A DNA stretch of 64,000 bases from Acidobacteriota bacterium (GTDB lineage: Bacteria; Acidobacteriota; Blastocatellia; RBC074): assembly GCA_016196035.1 (NCBI GenBank), contig JACPYM010000099.1:126869-190868 (forward strand). Direction: 5' to 3'. The notes under the pieces were generated by a model. That model did no database searches, was not told where the DNA came from, and saw only the letters and a program-made list of their open reading frames with translations. Below are positions 50,731 through 59,104 of the stretch, one piece after another (positions within the stretch are counted from its first letter, which is position 1; every line of letters begins with the position of its first letter). A program made the position numbers and the translations under genes.

Positions 50731-51798
50731 ATGAAAATTTTCTGCCTGGTTTTGCTGGCGCTCTGTGCCGTGCCCGCCTACTTTTCCATGGCGTCGCAAC
50801 CCGCCCCCACGCCGCCGCAAGCGGTCAAATCACTCGTCTTCCCCGGCGAAAAGCATCTTGCCAACGTCAAGCAATTGACCTTTGATGGCGAAAACGCCGA
50901 GGCGTATTTTGCGCGCGACGGCAAACGCTTGACCTTTCAACGCGCGGTCAAAGGTGATGGCTGCGATCAAATCTTTTCGATCAACATTGATGGCACCGGC
51001 CTGAAGATGCTCTCAAATGGGCAAGGTAAAACGACGTGTTCGTATTTCACGCCCGACAACAAATCCATCATCTACGCCTCGACCTACAAGGCTGATCCCG
51101 TGTGCCCGCCCAAACCCGATATGTCCAAGGGCTACGTCTGGGCCTTGTATCCGGGCTTCGACATCATCAAGGCCAATGCGGACGGCTCCAATCCGCGCGT
51201 GCTCGCGCCCGCGCCGCGTTACGACGCTGAAGCCACGATTCGCGGCGATGGCAAGATCGTCTTCACTTCGTTGCGCAGCGGCGATCTGGAAGTCTGGACG
51301 ATGGACAAGAACGGCAAGGGCCTGAAGCAACTGACCAACACGCTCGGTTATGACGGCGGCCCGTTCTGGAGTTGGGATGGCAAGTTGATCGTCTATCGCG
51401 CGCATCATCCTGAAACCGACAAGCAGAAGGCCGATTACCTGGCCTTGCTCAAAGAAGATATGATCCGCCCGACAACGCTTGATCTGTGGCTGATGGACGA
51501 GAACGGCAACAACAAACGGCAGGTGACCAACCTCAACAAAGCTTCGTTTGCGCCGTTCATCTTCCCGAACAACAAACGCATCATTTTCTCGACCAACGTC
51601 AATGACCCGCGCGGACGCGATTTCGATCTGTACGCGGTGGATATGGACGGGAAAAATCTGGAACGCATCACGACGAACGACACCTTTGACGGCTTCCCGA
51701 TGTTCTCGCCCGACGGCAAGAAGCTGGTCTTTTGCTCGAATCGCAATGCGGCGAAGCAGGGCGACACGAATGTGTTTATCGCGGATTGGGTGGAATAG
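50731..51798 (+). CDS. secreted TolB-like beta-propeller (PD40) protein
   Basis: 355 residues with a signal peptide (IFCLVLLALCAVPAYFSMAS). Five or six PD40/WD40-like repeats follow (LTFDGENAEAYFARDGKRLT, IFSINIDGTGLKMLSNGQGK, WSWDGKLIVYRAHHPE, MFSPDGKKLVFCSNRNAAK). A sequence such as PVCPPKPD carries a possible disulfide partner. No hydrolase domain is attached. GAGGAA precedes the ATG. It ends at a strong terminator. It may be a periplasmic scaffold like TolB, but no Tol-Pal genes are near. Confidence 0.85.
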   Translation: MKIFCLVLLALCAVPAYFSMASQPAPTPPQAVKSLVFPGEKHLANVKQLTFDGENAEAYFARDGKRLTFQRAVKGDGCDQIFSINIDGTGLKMLSNGQGKTTCSYFTPDNKSIIYASTYKADPVCPPKPDMSKGYVWALYPGFDIIKANADGSNPRVLAPAPRYDAEATIRGDGKIVFTSLRSGDLEVWTMDKNGKGLKQLTNTLGYDGGPFWSWDGKLIVYRAHHPETDKQKADYLALLKEDMIRPTTLDLWLMDENGNNKRQVTNLNKASFAPFIFPNNKRIIFSTNVNDPRGRDFDLYAVDMDGKNLERITTNDTFDGFPMFSPDGKKLVFCSNRNAAKQGDTNVFIADWVE

Positions 51799-51826
51799 CC
51801 TTTAACCAAGGCAGATCGCATTTAGC

Positions 51827-51872
51827 CAGAACGCGGCGACCAGCAGTGTGCCGGTCGCCGCGTTCTGTTTTT
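51827..51872 (+). terminator. intrinsic terminator after the PD40 protein gene
   Basis: CAGAACGCGGCGACC (51827-51841) pairs perfectly with GGTCGCCGCGTTCTG (51853-51867), then TTTTT. The rest of the 354-bp gap to the next gene contains no supported ORF. Confidence 0.92.
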
Positions 51873-52073
51873 GCCTGATGGCGTTGCGGCAATGACAACG
51901 TAAGCCTGTTTTAGAGCGGTTTGTAATGAAGTCTATGGGGTGACCCGTCAGGCGTACCGTGCGGGTGAGACGCTTTGTCAAAGCGCCCCACCCGGTTCCC
52001 CCTGCCCCGAATTGAAAAGCGCACGTCATGAATGCCGCCGATAACGGCACACCATTAGCTGGCGTTTGCCTGA

Positions 52074-52117
52074 ATAAAAAGCGCGCGGCCTAAAGCTTTT
52101 CAACTTCCGCCGCGCGC
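52074..52117 (-). terminator. intrinsic terminator of the second kinase operon
   Basis: On the minus strand GCGCGCGGC (52117-52109) pairs with GCCGCGCGC (52089-52081), followed by TTTTTATT. It lies 36 nt after the small cysteine-containing protein gene. Confidence 0.85.
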
Positions 52118-52152
52118 CTTACCGGCAAGCAATAACTATTCACTCGACCAAC

Positions 52153-52401
52153 TTATTGCGCGGGCGACGAGTGCCTTGAGCGAGTGGCAAGATCAGTGCA
52201 GCACTCATCTCCACAAGGGTAAGCTGGCGGTTCGCAGTCGGCACCCATAAACAGGTTGCCTAATTCGATAATCTGCCTCCGCAAGAGGGCCTCAAGTTTC
52301 GCTGAATCAACCCGCGCTTCTCTTCGTTCAATTAACCCAAGTTGCTTGCCATAAATTTCTTTCAGCTTGGCTAAGCTGGCGTTATCCAAATCAACGACCA
52401 T
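52153..52401 (-). CDS. small cysteine-containing protein in the sigma-kinase operon
   Basis: 82 residues: a helical charged N-terminus (NASLAKLKEIYGKQLGLIER, then KLEALLRRQIIELGNL) and a C-terminus with ADCEPPAYPCGDECCTDL, four cysteines in 13 residues. GGAG lies 9 nt before the ATG. It follows the kinase by 16 nt and precedes a terminator, so it is the third gene of sigma-kinase-peptide. The leader-plus-cysteine-core look recalls RiPP precursors, but no modifying enzymes are near; a metal- or disulfide-binding small protein is equally possible. Confidence 0.65.
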   Translation of the reverse strand: MVVDLDNASLAKLKEIYGKQLGLIERREARVDSAKLEALLRRQIIELGNLFMGADCEPPAYPCGDECCTDLATRSRHSSPAQ

Positions 52402-52417
52402 AACGGTATCTCCTTTT

Positions 52418-55400
52418 TTAGTTAAAGTTCTCGATCATCCAGATCGAGGTTGCGTTGGATTGCTTGATGAAACCGAACTGGTTTTGTTGCGGCGCCCAGG
52501 TCAGGCCGGCGATGAACACGGCGGGATCGGCGCTTTGCCGGAGCCTTTTGTGTTTGCCGGTGGCGCGTGAATACAACCACACCTCATCGAGACCGTTCGT
52601 TTCGTTAGTGTGTGCGACGTAAAGAATTTGACTGGCATCGGGCGCCAGCGCATTGCGACTGAAATAAGCCTGCGGCAATCGCGTCAGCACTTGCGCCGGC
52701 GCGCCCGCCAACGCCAACCGCAAGATCGTTATTTCGGCTGGCGCACTGGTCAGCTTCTGTTCGGTGAAGCCCACCAAAAATTCACTACCGCTGGCCGACC
52801 AACCCAACAAGCGTACATTGCCGTCGGCCTGATAAAGCATCCGCCCTGGCCCGCTGAAGGCGGCGAGCCAAACCTGACATTGGCGCTGCCCGCCGGTTTC
52901 GCGTTGCCTTAAATAGGCGACTTGATCGCCTGCCGGTGAAAAGATGGGGCTATGCAATTGCCAGGTGGCATCCCGGTTATCGGTAAGTTGTTGCGGCTGG
53001 CCGCCCGCCGCCGGGATTGCCCAAAGGTTGACCGCGCTATTCCCGACACGTCCGGCATAAACCAGCTTCGTCTCGTCAGGCGACCAACTCACCCGGTTGG
53101 GTTGTGACCAGCTAAAGGGCAGTTCGCCGTAACTGCCGACGGACACTTGGCTGGCGACCAATTCACGCGCATCCGCGCCATCGTTGCGCACCGTCCACAG
53201 GCCAAAGGATTTCCCATTGAAGCGCAAGAACGCCAACCGCGCGCCTAGCGGCGACCAGAGCAGCGCCAAACCGTTTTCCGCCAGCCGCGTAAGGCGGCCC
53301 GCCGGGCTGGTCTGTTTTGTGTACAGCGACGAACTAAACAAATTGACGCCATTCTCGAGGCGCTGATAAGCGAGGGCCTGGCCGTCAGGCGCAAAACAGG
53401 GGAAGAGGCTGGGATAAATTTCCTTGAGGAACTCAGTTTCAGCGCCAGTGTTGAGATCGTGCAAATAGATGCCTGCGGCCTGTGTCTCAGCAACGTAAAA
53501 GATGCGTTGGCCGTCGGGCGAAACGTCCCACGGGCGCAGGTTTTCGTGCGAAGCGGTCAATTGCACAGGCTGGCGGCCATCCAACCAGGCCAGACAGATT
53601 TGGGCGATACCATTGCGCGTCGAACTGTAAACCAGCCGTTCGCCATCGGGCAGCCAAAGCGGGGATTGATTTTCTTCGCCTTCGCGTGTGACTTGAATAG
53701 CAACCCCACCAGCCAGAGGTTGCACCCAAATCTGTTTTACGCCCTGCACGCTCTCGGCATACGCCAGGTGTTGTTCATCGGCTGAGAGCGCAAATAAATC
53801 TTTGTCAGAAGTCGCGGCATCAAAATCAGTCAGCCGCTTTTCCACGCCGCTTTGAATGTCCAGCGCATAGAAGTTGTGTCGGATTTCGTAAAAGAGGCGC
53901 CGCCCGTCGCGCGACCAACTCTCTAAAAAGCGCGGCGTGTCATCCAATCTTTTGAGGAGCCTGCCTTGTCCGCCCAGCGAAGGGATCAACCAGATTTCGC
54001 TGCGCCCGTCGCGCAATGAGAGATAAGCCAATTCCCGCCCGTTGGGCGACCAAAGCGGGCTGCTGTCGGGCCAAGCATCGTTGGTGACGTTGAGCAGATT
54101 CCCCTGCGGCAGTTGTTTGATAAAGATGTCGCTCTGTCCGTGTTCGAGGCGCGAATAAGCGAAGGTGTGCCCATCCGGCGCGACATCCACAATCAGCGAA
54201 TTGTAGGCCGCGCCTGCTTGCCAACTATCCACCAACGTGAATTTCAGATGCGACAAGAGCGTGCCCTCAAAACGCTGCCGCGGTTGTTCGAAGAAATACC
54301 AGCCCCACAAACCAGCCAGTGATAGCGCAACCATGACCACGATCAACCACGGCTTGTCTCCAACGCGGCGCGCTGGCGCAGCTTGCACTTCGGCGGTTGA
54401 GGCCAACGGCAAGGCGCGTGCGGCGTGGCTTGCCGAAGCCAACTCCACCGCCATGGTTTTGAGTGCCTCAGCAAATTCCACGACCGACGCATAGCGCGCG
54501 TCAGCCTCTTTCGCCAACGCCCGGTGCAGGATCGTTTCCAGCGCGGCGGGCGTGGCTGGCGCGGTTTCAAGCAACGGGGGCGGCGCGGCGATCAGGATTT
54601 CAACCAACAGGTCGCCGCGCGTGGCGCCCTGAAACGGTGCGCGTCCGGCCAGCATTTCGTAAAGCACGACGCCCAGGCTGAAGACATCTGTGCGCGCATC
54701 CACGCGCAAGCCGCGCGCCTGTTCGGGCGACATGTAACGCGCTGTCCCCAGCACCGCGCCCGATTCGGTCAGGCTGTGCGCTGCCTCTGAATCGGTGTTT
54801 TGAGGCTGTGACTCGGCGATTTTGGCCAAGCCGAAATCGAGCACCTTCACATAACCGTCACGGCGGATCATGACGTTTTCGGGTTTGATGTCGCGGTGAA
54901 TGATGCCCGCCGCGTGCGCCGCCGTCAGCGCGGCGGCGATTTGCAAGCTGAGTTCCAACGCGGCGGGCGCGGGCAATGCGCCTTGCGTGCGCATGCGTTG
55001 GCGCAAGGTTTCGCCTTCGACGTATTCGGTCGCCATGAAAAACGCGCCGTCCGCTTGGCCTAGATCAAAGAGCGTGACGATGTTCGGATGATTGAGCGAG
55101 AGCACGGCGCGCGCTTCCTGTTCAAAGCGGCGCACGCGGGCGGCATCAGTGGTGAACTGCGTGGGCAACAATTTGAGCGCGGCGCGGCGGCCAAGCTGGG
55201 TATCTTCCGCGAGAAAGACTTCGCCCATGCCGCCCGCGCCCAATAGCGATTGAATTTGATACCGTCCGAGTGTGCGCCCAATCAATGGGTGTGCGAGCGC
55301 AGCCCAATCCGCCGTCAGCGCCGGCACGAACTCGCCCAGCAGATCGGCCTGCGAGTGCGCCGCGAGGAGCGATTCGACTTCAATTTGCCAAGCGGGGTTG

Positions 55401-55501
55401 GACGCGCAGGCTTTCGCTAGATAAGCCGTCCGCGCCTCCGATGGCAGCGCGAGCGCGGCGTGAAAGAGTTCCTCGATTGGCGTCCAGTCTTTGACGTGCA
55501 T
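52418..55501 (-). CDS. transmembrane Ser/Thr protein kinase with WD40/PD40 propeller
   Basis: 1027 residues. The kinase domain (about 75-350) has GAGGMGEVFLAEDTQLG, catalytic IIHRDIKPENVMIRRDGY, DFGLAKIA and TARYMSPEQARGLRVDARTD. A membrane span (LIVVMVALSLAGLWGWYFF, about 385-403) leads to a large external PD40 beta-propeller (SPNGRELAYLSLRDGRSEIW, WSPDETKLVYAGRVG). The N-terminal about 60 residues contain the EELFHAALALPSEAR motif also seen in the first kinase (FQSALDRAPGER). It follows an ECF sigma gene (55617-56177) on the same strand. Ligand unknown. Confidence 0.93.
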   Translation of the reverse strand: MHVKDWTPIEELFHAALALPSEARTAYLAKACASNPAWQIEVESLLAAHSQADLLGEFVPALTADWAALAHPLIGRTLGRYQIQSLLGAGGMGEVFLAEDTQLGRRAALKLLPTQFTTDAARVRRFEQEARAVLSLNHPNIVTLFDLGQADGAFFMATEYVEGETLRQRMRTQGALPAPAALELSLQIAAALTAAHAAGIIHRDIKPENVMIRRDGYVKVLDFGLAKIAESQPQNTDSEAAHSLTESGAVLGTARYMSPEQARGLRVDARTDVFSLGVVLYEMLAGRAPFQGATRGDLLVEILIAAPPPLLETAPATPAALETILHRALAKEADARYASVVEFAEALKTMAVELASASHAARALPLASTAEVQAAPARRVGDKPWLIVVMVALSLAGLWGWYFFEQPRQRFEGTLLSHLKFTLVDSWQAGAAYNSLIVDVAPDGHTFAYSRLEHGQSDIFIKQLPQGNLLNVTNDAWPDSSPLWSPNGRELAYLSLRDGRSEIWLIPSLGGQGRLLKRLDDTPRFLESWSRDGRRLFYEIRHNFYALDIQSGVEKRLTDFDAATSDKDLFALSADEQHLAYAESVQGVKQIWVQPLAGGVAIQVTREGEENQSPLWLPDGERLVYSSTRNGIAQICLAWLDGRQPVQLTASHENLRPWDVSPDGQRIFYVAETQAAGIYLHDLNTGAETEFLKEIYPSLFPCFAPDGQALAYQRLENGVNLFSSSLYTKQTSPAGRLTRLAENGLALLWSPLGARLAFLRFNGKSFGLWTVRNDGADARELVASQVSVGSYGELPFSWSQPNRVSWSPDETKLVYAGRVGNSAVNLWAIPAAGGQPQQLTDNRDATWQLHSPIFSPAGDQVAYLRQRETGGQRQCQVWLAAFSGPGRMLYQADGNVRLLGWSASGSEFLVGFTEQKLTSAPAEITILRLALAGAPAQVLTRLPQAYFSRNALAPDASQILYVAHTNETNGLDEVWLYSRATGKHKRLRQSADPAVFIAGLTWAPQQNQFGFIKQSNATSIWMIENFN

Positions 55502-55528
55502 CGCTTTCGTTCCCTGGCAATGAGAGGA

Positions 55529-55606
55529 GAGATTGCGGAACAGACGGATGTGGTAACCGCTTTCGTTTTCCGTCTGTTCCGTTAGTTCCGTCTGTTCCGT
55601 AATCTC
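55529..55606. repeat. inverted repeat with CGGAACAGACGG arms
   Basis: GAGATTGCGGAACAGACGG (55529-55547) is mirrored at 55588-55606 with one mismatch, and a third copy of CCGTCTGTTCCG lies between. It fills the gap between the sigma factor stop and the kinase start. Confidence 0.8.
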
Positions 55607-55616
55607 AAAAAGCTGC

Positions 55617-56177
55617 TCACCTACCTAATTCGCGTTGCAGCCAGGCCTTGGCGAATTGCCAGTCGCGCATCACCGTGACGGGGGCGACCTGCAAGACTTC
55701 CGCCGTCTCTTCGACGCTGAGGCCGGCAAAGAAGCGCAAGACCGCCACACGACTCTTGCGTTCGTCGAAACCCGCCAGCGCTTGCAACGCATCATCGAGC
55801 GCGATCAATTCAGCCGCGCGTTCATTGGCGACGACCAAGGCTTCATCCAGTACGACCGGCCGCACACCGCCGCCGCGTTTGGCGTAATTCCGCGTGCGCG
55901 CGTAATCCACCAAAATGTTGCGCATCAGTTGCGCCGCCACGGCGAAAAAATGCGCGCGATCCTGCCAGCGCATGTCGCGTTCGTTGAGGAGTTTCAGATA
56001 CACCTCATTGACCAGCGCCGTGGTTTGCAACGTATGCCCGTCGCGTTCGCGTTGCAGATGGCGATGCGCAAGCTGCCGCAATTCGTCATAAACCAAGGGC
56101 ATCAATTGATCGAGGGCCGCGCGGTCACCGTTACCCCAAGCCGCCAGCAAGGCGGTGATCTGCTGTGCTGATTCCAT
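55617..56177 (-). CDS. ECF-type RNA polymerase sigma factor (TIGR02999-like)
   Basis: 186 residues, close to the product of 24714-25352: LMPLVYDELRQLAHRHLQRE, GHTLQTTALVNEVYLKL, ARTRNYAKRGGG and region 4 (RFFAGLSVEETAEVLQVAPV). Core region 2 and 4 are complete and there is no C-terminal extension. The kinase 52418-55501 follows on the same strand. A small protein gene (56396-56734) faces away from it. Its regulon is unknown. Confidence 0.93.
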   Translation of the reverse strand: MESAQQITALLAAWGNGDRAALDQLMPLVYDELRQLAHRHLQRERDGHTLQTTALVNEVYLKLLNERDMRWQDRAHFFAVAAQLMRNILVDYARTRNYAKRGGGVRPVVLDEALVVANERAAELIALDDALQALAGFDERKSRVAVLRFFAGLSVEETAEVLQVAPVTVMRDWQFAKAWLQRELGR

Positions 56178-56395
56178 GTTGTCGTGATGTAGCGAAAGTG
56201 GAACGAACCTGCTCAGAACAGCGCGGAATATAGATTCACCGCCCTAGCCGCGCAAGCCCTTTCCAGACCAAAAAAATAAAGTTGCCGCGTGATAGCTTTC
56301 GCGCGCGGTTATCGCATTTAGCTGCTGAGGGCCGTGGAACGAACCCTCTCAGAAAACTTTCGCATCACGTCAATCACGAACCAAAGGAGCAACTT

Positions 56396-56734
56396 ATGAA
56401 GGAAATGAAGATTAGCCCCAAGACCAAACAACTCAATGATCATCTGCTGAACTTGTATGAGGCAGGCAAAGTATTCGATAAAAACGGACGGCTGCTGGAC
56501 GACGCTGAACTCAGCCAAACTGTCGCAGCCATTGCGCAGTCTTTTGGGCAAGACATCAAGACGCACACCGGAATAAAGGGCCTCGTACACATTGAAGGTT
56601 ACGTCTTACATAACCTGGCTGTCCTGGTGCGCAGCTGCTCAGGCTGCACCTGTCACTATGGAGTTCACGATTATGCGACAGGAGCATCTTATTATTTGGG
56701 ATCGAGGCGAATCAGCGGATGTTATGAAGCATGA
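56396..56734 (+). CDS. small protein with cysteine-rich C-terminus
   Basis: 112 residues: a charged, helical first part (KEMKISPKTKQLNDHLLNLY) and a C-terminal segment SCSGCTCHYGVHDYATGASY ending ISGCYEA with four cysteines. AAAGGAG is 6 nt before this ATG, preferred to the longer frame at 56282. It is divergent from the ECF sigma gene, so it may be a target of that sigma factor. No family recognised; a secreted or modified peptide is possible, without nearby processing genes. Confidence 0.6.
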   Translation: MKEMKISPKTKQLNDHLLNLYEAGKVFDKNGRLLDDAELSQTVAAIAQSFGQDIKTHTGIKGLVHIEGYVLHNLAVLVRSCSGCTCHYGVHDYATGASYYLGSRRISGCYEA

Positions 56735-56870
56735 GTTGGGAGCAAAAAGGCCCCGGTGGTGACGGCATAGCTTGCGCCACCGGCCAGCCTCTTTCCGAGC
56801 TTCACTAACACATCAATCATCAGGAGCTTCGCTGGATCGGTTTGCAGTTGAGTGTATGGAGATGATTTCT

Positions 56871-56965
56871 GGGACGGTACCGCGCGCGTCAGCAAGCGGC
56901 GCTTCCAACCTTGCCCCAGCGGCTTAACCTGACGCACCGCTTGCTGACGCGCGCGGTACCGTCCC
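56871..56965. repeat. perfect 29-bp inverted repeat element
   Basis: Arms 56871-56899 (GGGACGGTACCGCGCGCGTC...) and 56937-56965 are exact inverted copies, with a second partial copy of AAGCGG-type sequence between. It lies in the 284-bp gap upstream of the cytochrome gene; no other feature is seen there. Confidence 0.9.
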
Positions 56966-57018
56966 GTTGCGCGGTTTTCCCGTACTCCGTAGTGAAAACC
57001 GATTTAGAAAGGAAAATC

Positions 57019-58428
57019 ATGATGAAACGTATTGCATTCGTCCTGGCCATTAGCCTTTGCGCCGTCGCGTGGTTGTACCAATTCCGCGCGACGGCGCAGC
57101 CCAAACCCGCCGTCACCTTCAACAAACACATCGCGCCCATCTTTTTCAAACGCTGCGCCGAATGTCATCGCCCCGGCGAAGCGGCGCCCTTCTCGGTGCT
57201 CAGTTACAAAGACGTGCGCCCGTGGGCGAAATCCATCAAAGAGAAAGTTGTCAGCCGCGCGATGCCGCCCTGGCACGCCGCTGCGCACGCCGGCGAATGG
57301 GCGAACGATCCGCGTTTGTCGCAAGCTGAGATTGAGCAAATCACCGCTTGGGTGGAGGGCGGCACACGCGAAGGCGCCGAGACCGACTTGCCGCCCCTGC
57401 CGCAATTCACCGCAGGCTGGCGCATCGGCCAACCCGACCTGGTCATTCCAATGCCTGAAACTTTCAAGCTGGAAGCCAAGGGGCCGGACGAATATCAGTA
57501 TTTCGAGGTTGATCCCGGCTTCAAGCAGGACACCTTTGTGCAACAGGCCGAAGCGCGCCCCGGCAATCGGCGCATCGTCCATCACATCATCGTCTTCATT
57601 AAGCCGCCGACCGGCGACGCGGCTGAACCCAAGCCGAGCCAGGCGGAAATAGACAGGCAAGAGCAGGCGAAAATCTCTTACCAGGACGGCTTTCTTGTCC
57701 GCACCAAAGCCGGCGCACCGGTTCACGATGATGCTTGTTCATTGCCGAATGGCGGGGCCGGGGTGCAACGCGATGGCAAGGACGATGCGGGCGAAATCGT
57801 GTGGCTCGCGGCCTATGCGCCCGGCACGCCGCCTTACCGTTTGCCGGTGGGCACGGCCATCAAAGTGCCCGCTGGGTCAAAGCTGCTGTTTCAAATCCAT
57901 TACTCAAAAGCGCTGGGCAGCGAACAAACTGACCGCTCATCCATCGGACTGGTTTTCGCCAAGCAGCCATCTGCCAAACAGCCGCCGGACAAAGAATTGC
58001 TGGTACGCGCCGTTCACAACGAATACTTCCGCATTCCGGCAGGCGCGGCCGAACATCGCGTGACGGCGTGTTGGACGGTACCCGCAGGCATCAGCGTCTT
58101 CAGCCTCATGCCGCACATGCATATGCGCGGCAAGTCGCAACGCATCGAAGCCTTTTACCCCGATGGCCGCCGCGTCGTGTTGCTCGACGTGCCGCGCTGG
58201 GATTTCGCCTGGCAGACAAATTACGAACCGCGCCGCGCGCTGACGCTGCCCAAAGGGACGCGCGTGCTGGTGACTTCGACCTTCGATAATTCCGTGCGCA
58301 ACAAATTCAACCCCGACCCCACCGGCGATGTGCGCTGGGGCGAACCGACCTACGACGAAATGCTGATCGCGTTTATCAGCTATACCAATCTTCATCAGGC
58401 CGACAGCCGCAAGGCTGGCAATCGCTGA
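57019..58428 (+). CDS. cytochrome c / copper type-II monooxygenase-like protein
   Basis: 469 residues. A signal peptide (RIAFVLAISLCAVAWLYQF) precedes a cytochrome c domain with one heme site, CAECH (residues 46-50), and the AMPPWHA segment with the axial Met. The C-terminal about 330 residues resemble the ascorbate-dependent copper monooxygenase fold, with HHIIVF and PHMHMRGKS as probable copper ligands. It may be a periplasmic oxidoreductase. AAAGGA precedes the start. Length is normal for this fused type. Confidence 0.82.
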   Translation: MMKRIAFVLAISLCAVAWLYQFRATAQPKPAVTFNKHIAPIFFKRCAECHRPGEAAPFSVLSYKDVRPWAKSIKEKVVSRAMPPWHAAAHAGEWANDPRLSQAEIEQITAWVEGGTREGAETDLPPLPQFTAGWRIGQPDLVIPMPETFKLEAKGPDEYQYFEVDPGFKQDTFVQQAEARPGNRRIVHHIIVFIKPPTGDAAEPKPSQAEIDRQEQAKISYQDGFLVRTKAGAPVHDDACSLPNGGAGVQRDGKDDAGEIVWLAAYAPGTPPYRLPVGTAIKVPAGSKLLFQIHYSKALGSEQTDRSSIGLVFAKQPSAKQPPDKELLVRAVHNEYFRIPAGAAEHRVTACWTVPAGISVFSLMPHMHMRGKSQRIEAFYPDGRRVVLLDVPRWDFAWQTNYEPRRALTLPKGTRVLVTSTFDNSVRNKFNPDPTGDVRWGEPTYDEMLIAFISYTNLHQADSRKAGNR

Positions 58429-58463
58429 CACGACGGCACTCACACCCACCAAGGAGCATCATT

Positions 58464-58604
58464 ATGAAACGGTGTCTTTTCAGCTTACGCGGCCCAGGCA
58501 CCGAGCGCTTTGCGGGCTTGCACAAGCTGGCCCAGGTGATAGGCATTGTGATCCGCGACCAGCAGGATTTCGCGCAGGTACGTGTGGCCTGGCCCGTGCG
58601 GTAG
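58464..58604 (+). pseudogene. possible truncated gene start after the cytochrome gene
   Basis: AAGGAG spaced 7 nt from ATG is followed by MKRCLFSL, a plausible signal-peptide start, then the frame runs antisense through dinB for 47 codons in total. The rest of such a gene would have been lost where dinB now ends (about 58480). Evidence is only the start signals. Confidence 0.3.
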
Positions 58605-59066
58605 CTCCGCCGTCAAATCCACCTGCGGATCCAGCGCCAATTGGATGACGGCTTCGAGATCGGCCAAGAACCCGGCGACTGACGCCGCCCACATTTCTGC
58701 GGTCAGAGACTCAGTCGCGGGCGGCCAATAGCCGACGGGAAAAGGCGGTGAAACCCACGCGGGGTCGAGCGTGTAGCGCAAGATGTCCTCTTGCGCTAGT
58801 ACTCCATCAAGCTGAAAATGAGGGATGTAGGGCGGGATTTAATCCCGCCCTACATCCCGGATGCGCTCTCAGCATCCATCACTTACAGCTTGATGGAGTA
58901 CTAGGCGCAGATGTTCAAGCTCTTCCCAAACCGAGTGCCCGCCCGTCGCCGGCCGCACGTGGCGCAAGGCTGGCGGTAGCTTTGCCAGCGCTTGCTCTGC
59001 CGTAACGTGCGCGTGCCCGCCCCGCAGCACTTCAACCAAATTTTGACGTAGGATTGAATCGTCCAT
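58485..59066 (-). pseudogene. DinB-like protein gene interrupted by a palindromic element
   Basis: N-terminal half (59066 down to 58905) ends at VWEELEHLRL, and the C-terminal half (58795 down to 58485) resumes with AQEDILRYTLDPAWVSPPFP and ends HLGQLVQARKALGAWAA. These are adjoining parts of a DinB/YfiT-type four-helix metal-binding protein of about 158 residues, with HSVWEELEHL and HNAYHLGQL as the His motifs. Excising the 58800-58904 element, leaving one CTAG, restores a continuous frame (EHLRLAQEDIL). The insertion therefore disrupted an otherwise intact gene. Confidence 0.85.
58796..58904. mobile_element. MITE-like nested palindrome inserted in dinB, copy 2 of the core family
   Basis: The element is bounded by CTAG at 58796-58799 and 58901-58904, probably a target duplication. 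Terminal inverted repeats of 15 bp (TACTCCATCAAGCTG) enclose an 18-bp perfect palindrome, GGGATGTAGGGCGGGATT, mirrored around one T. Its core resembles those at 27351-27391 and near 59920-59950. It has no coding capacity and would need a transposase in trans. Confidence 0.88.
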
Positions 59067-59104
59067 CTTCCCTCGCGCGGTTCAACCGCACTCGCGGCGC
59101 GGCA

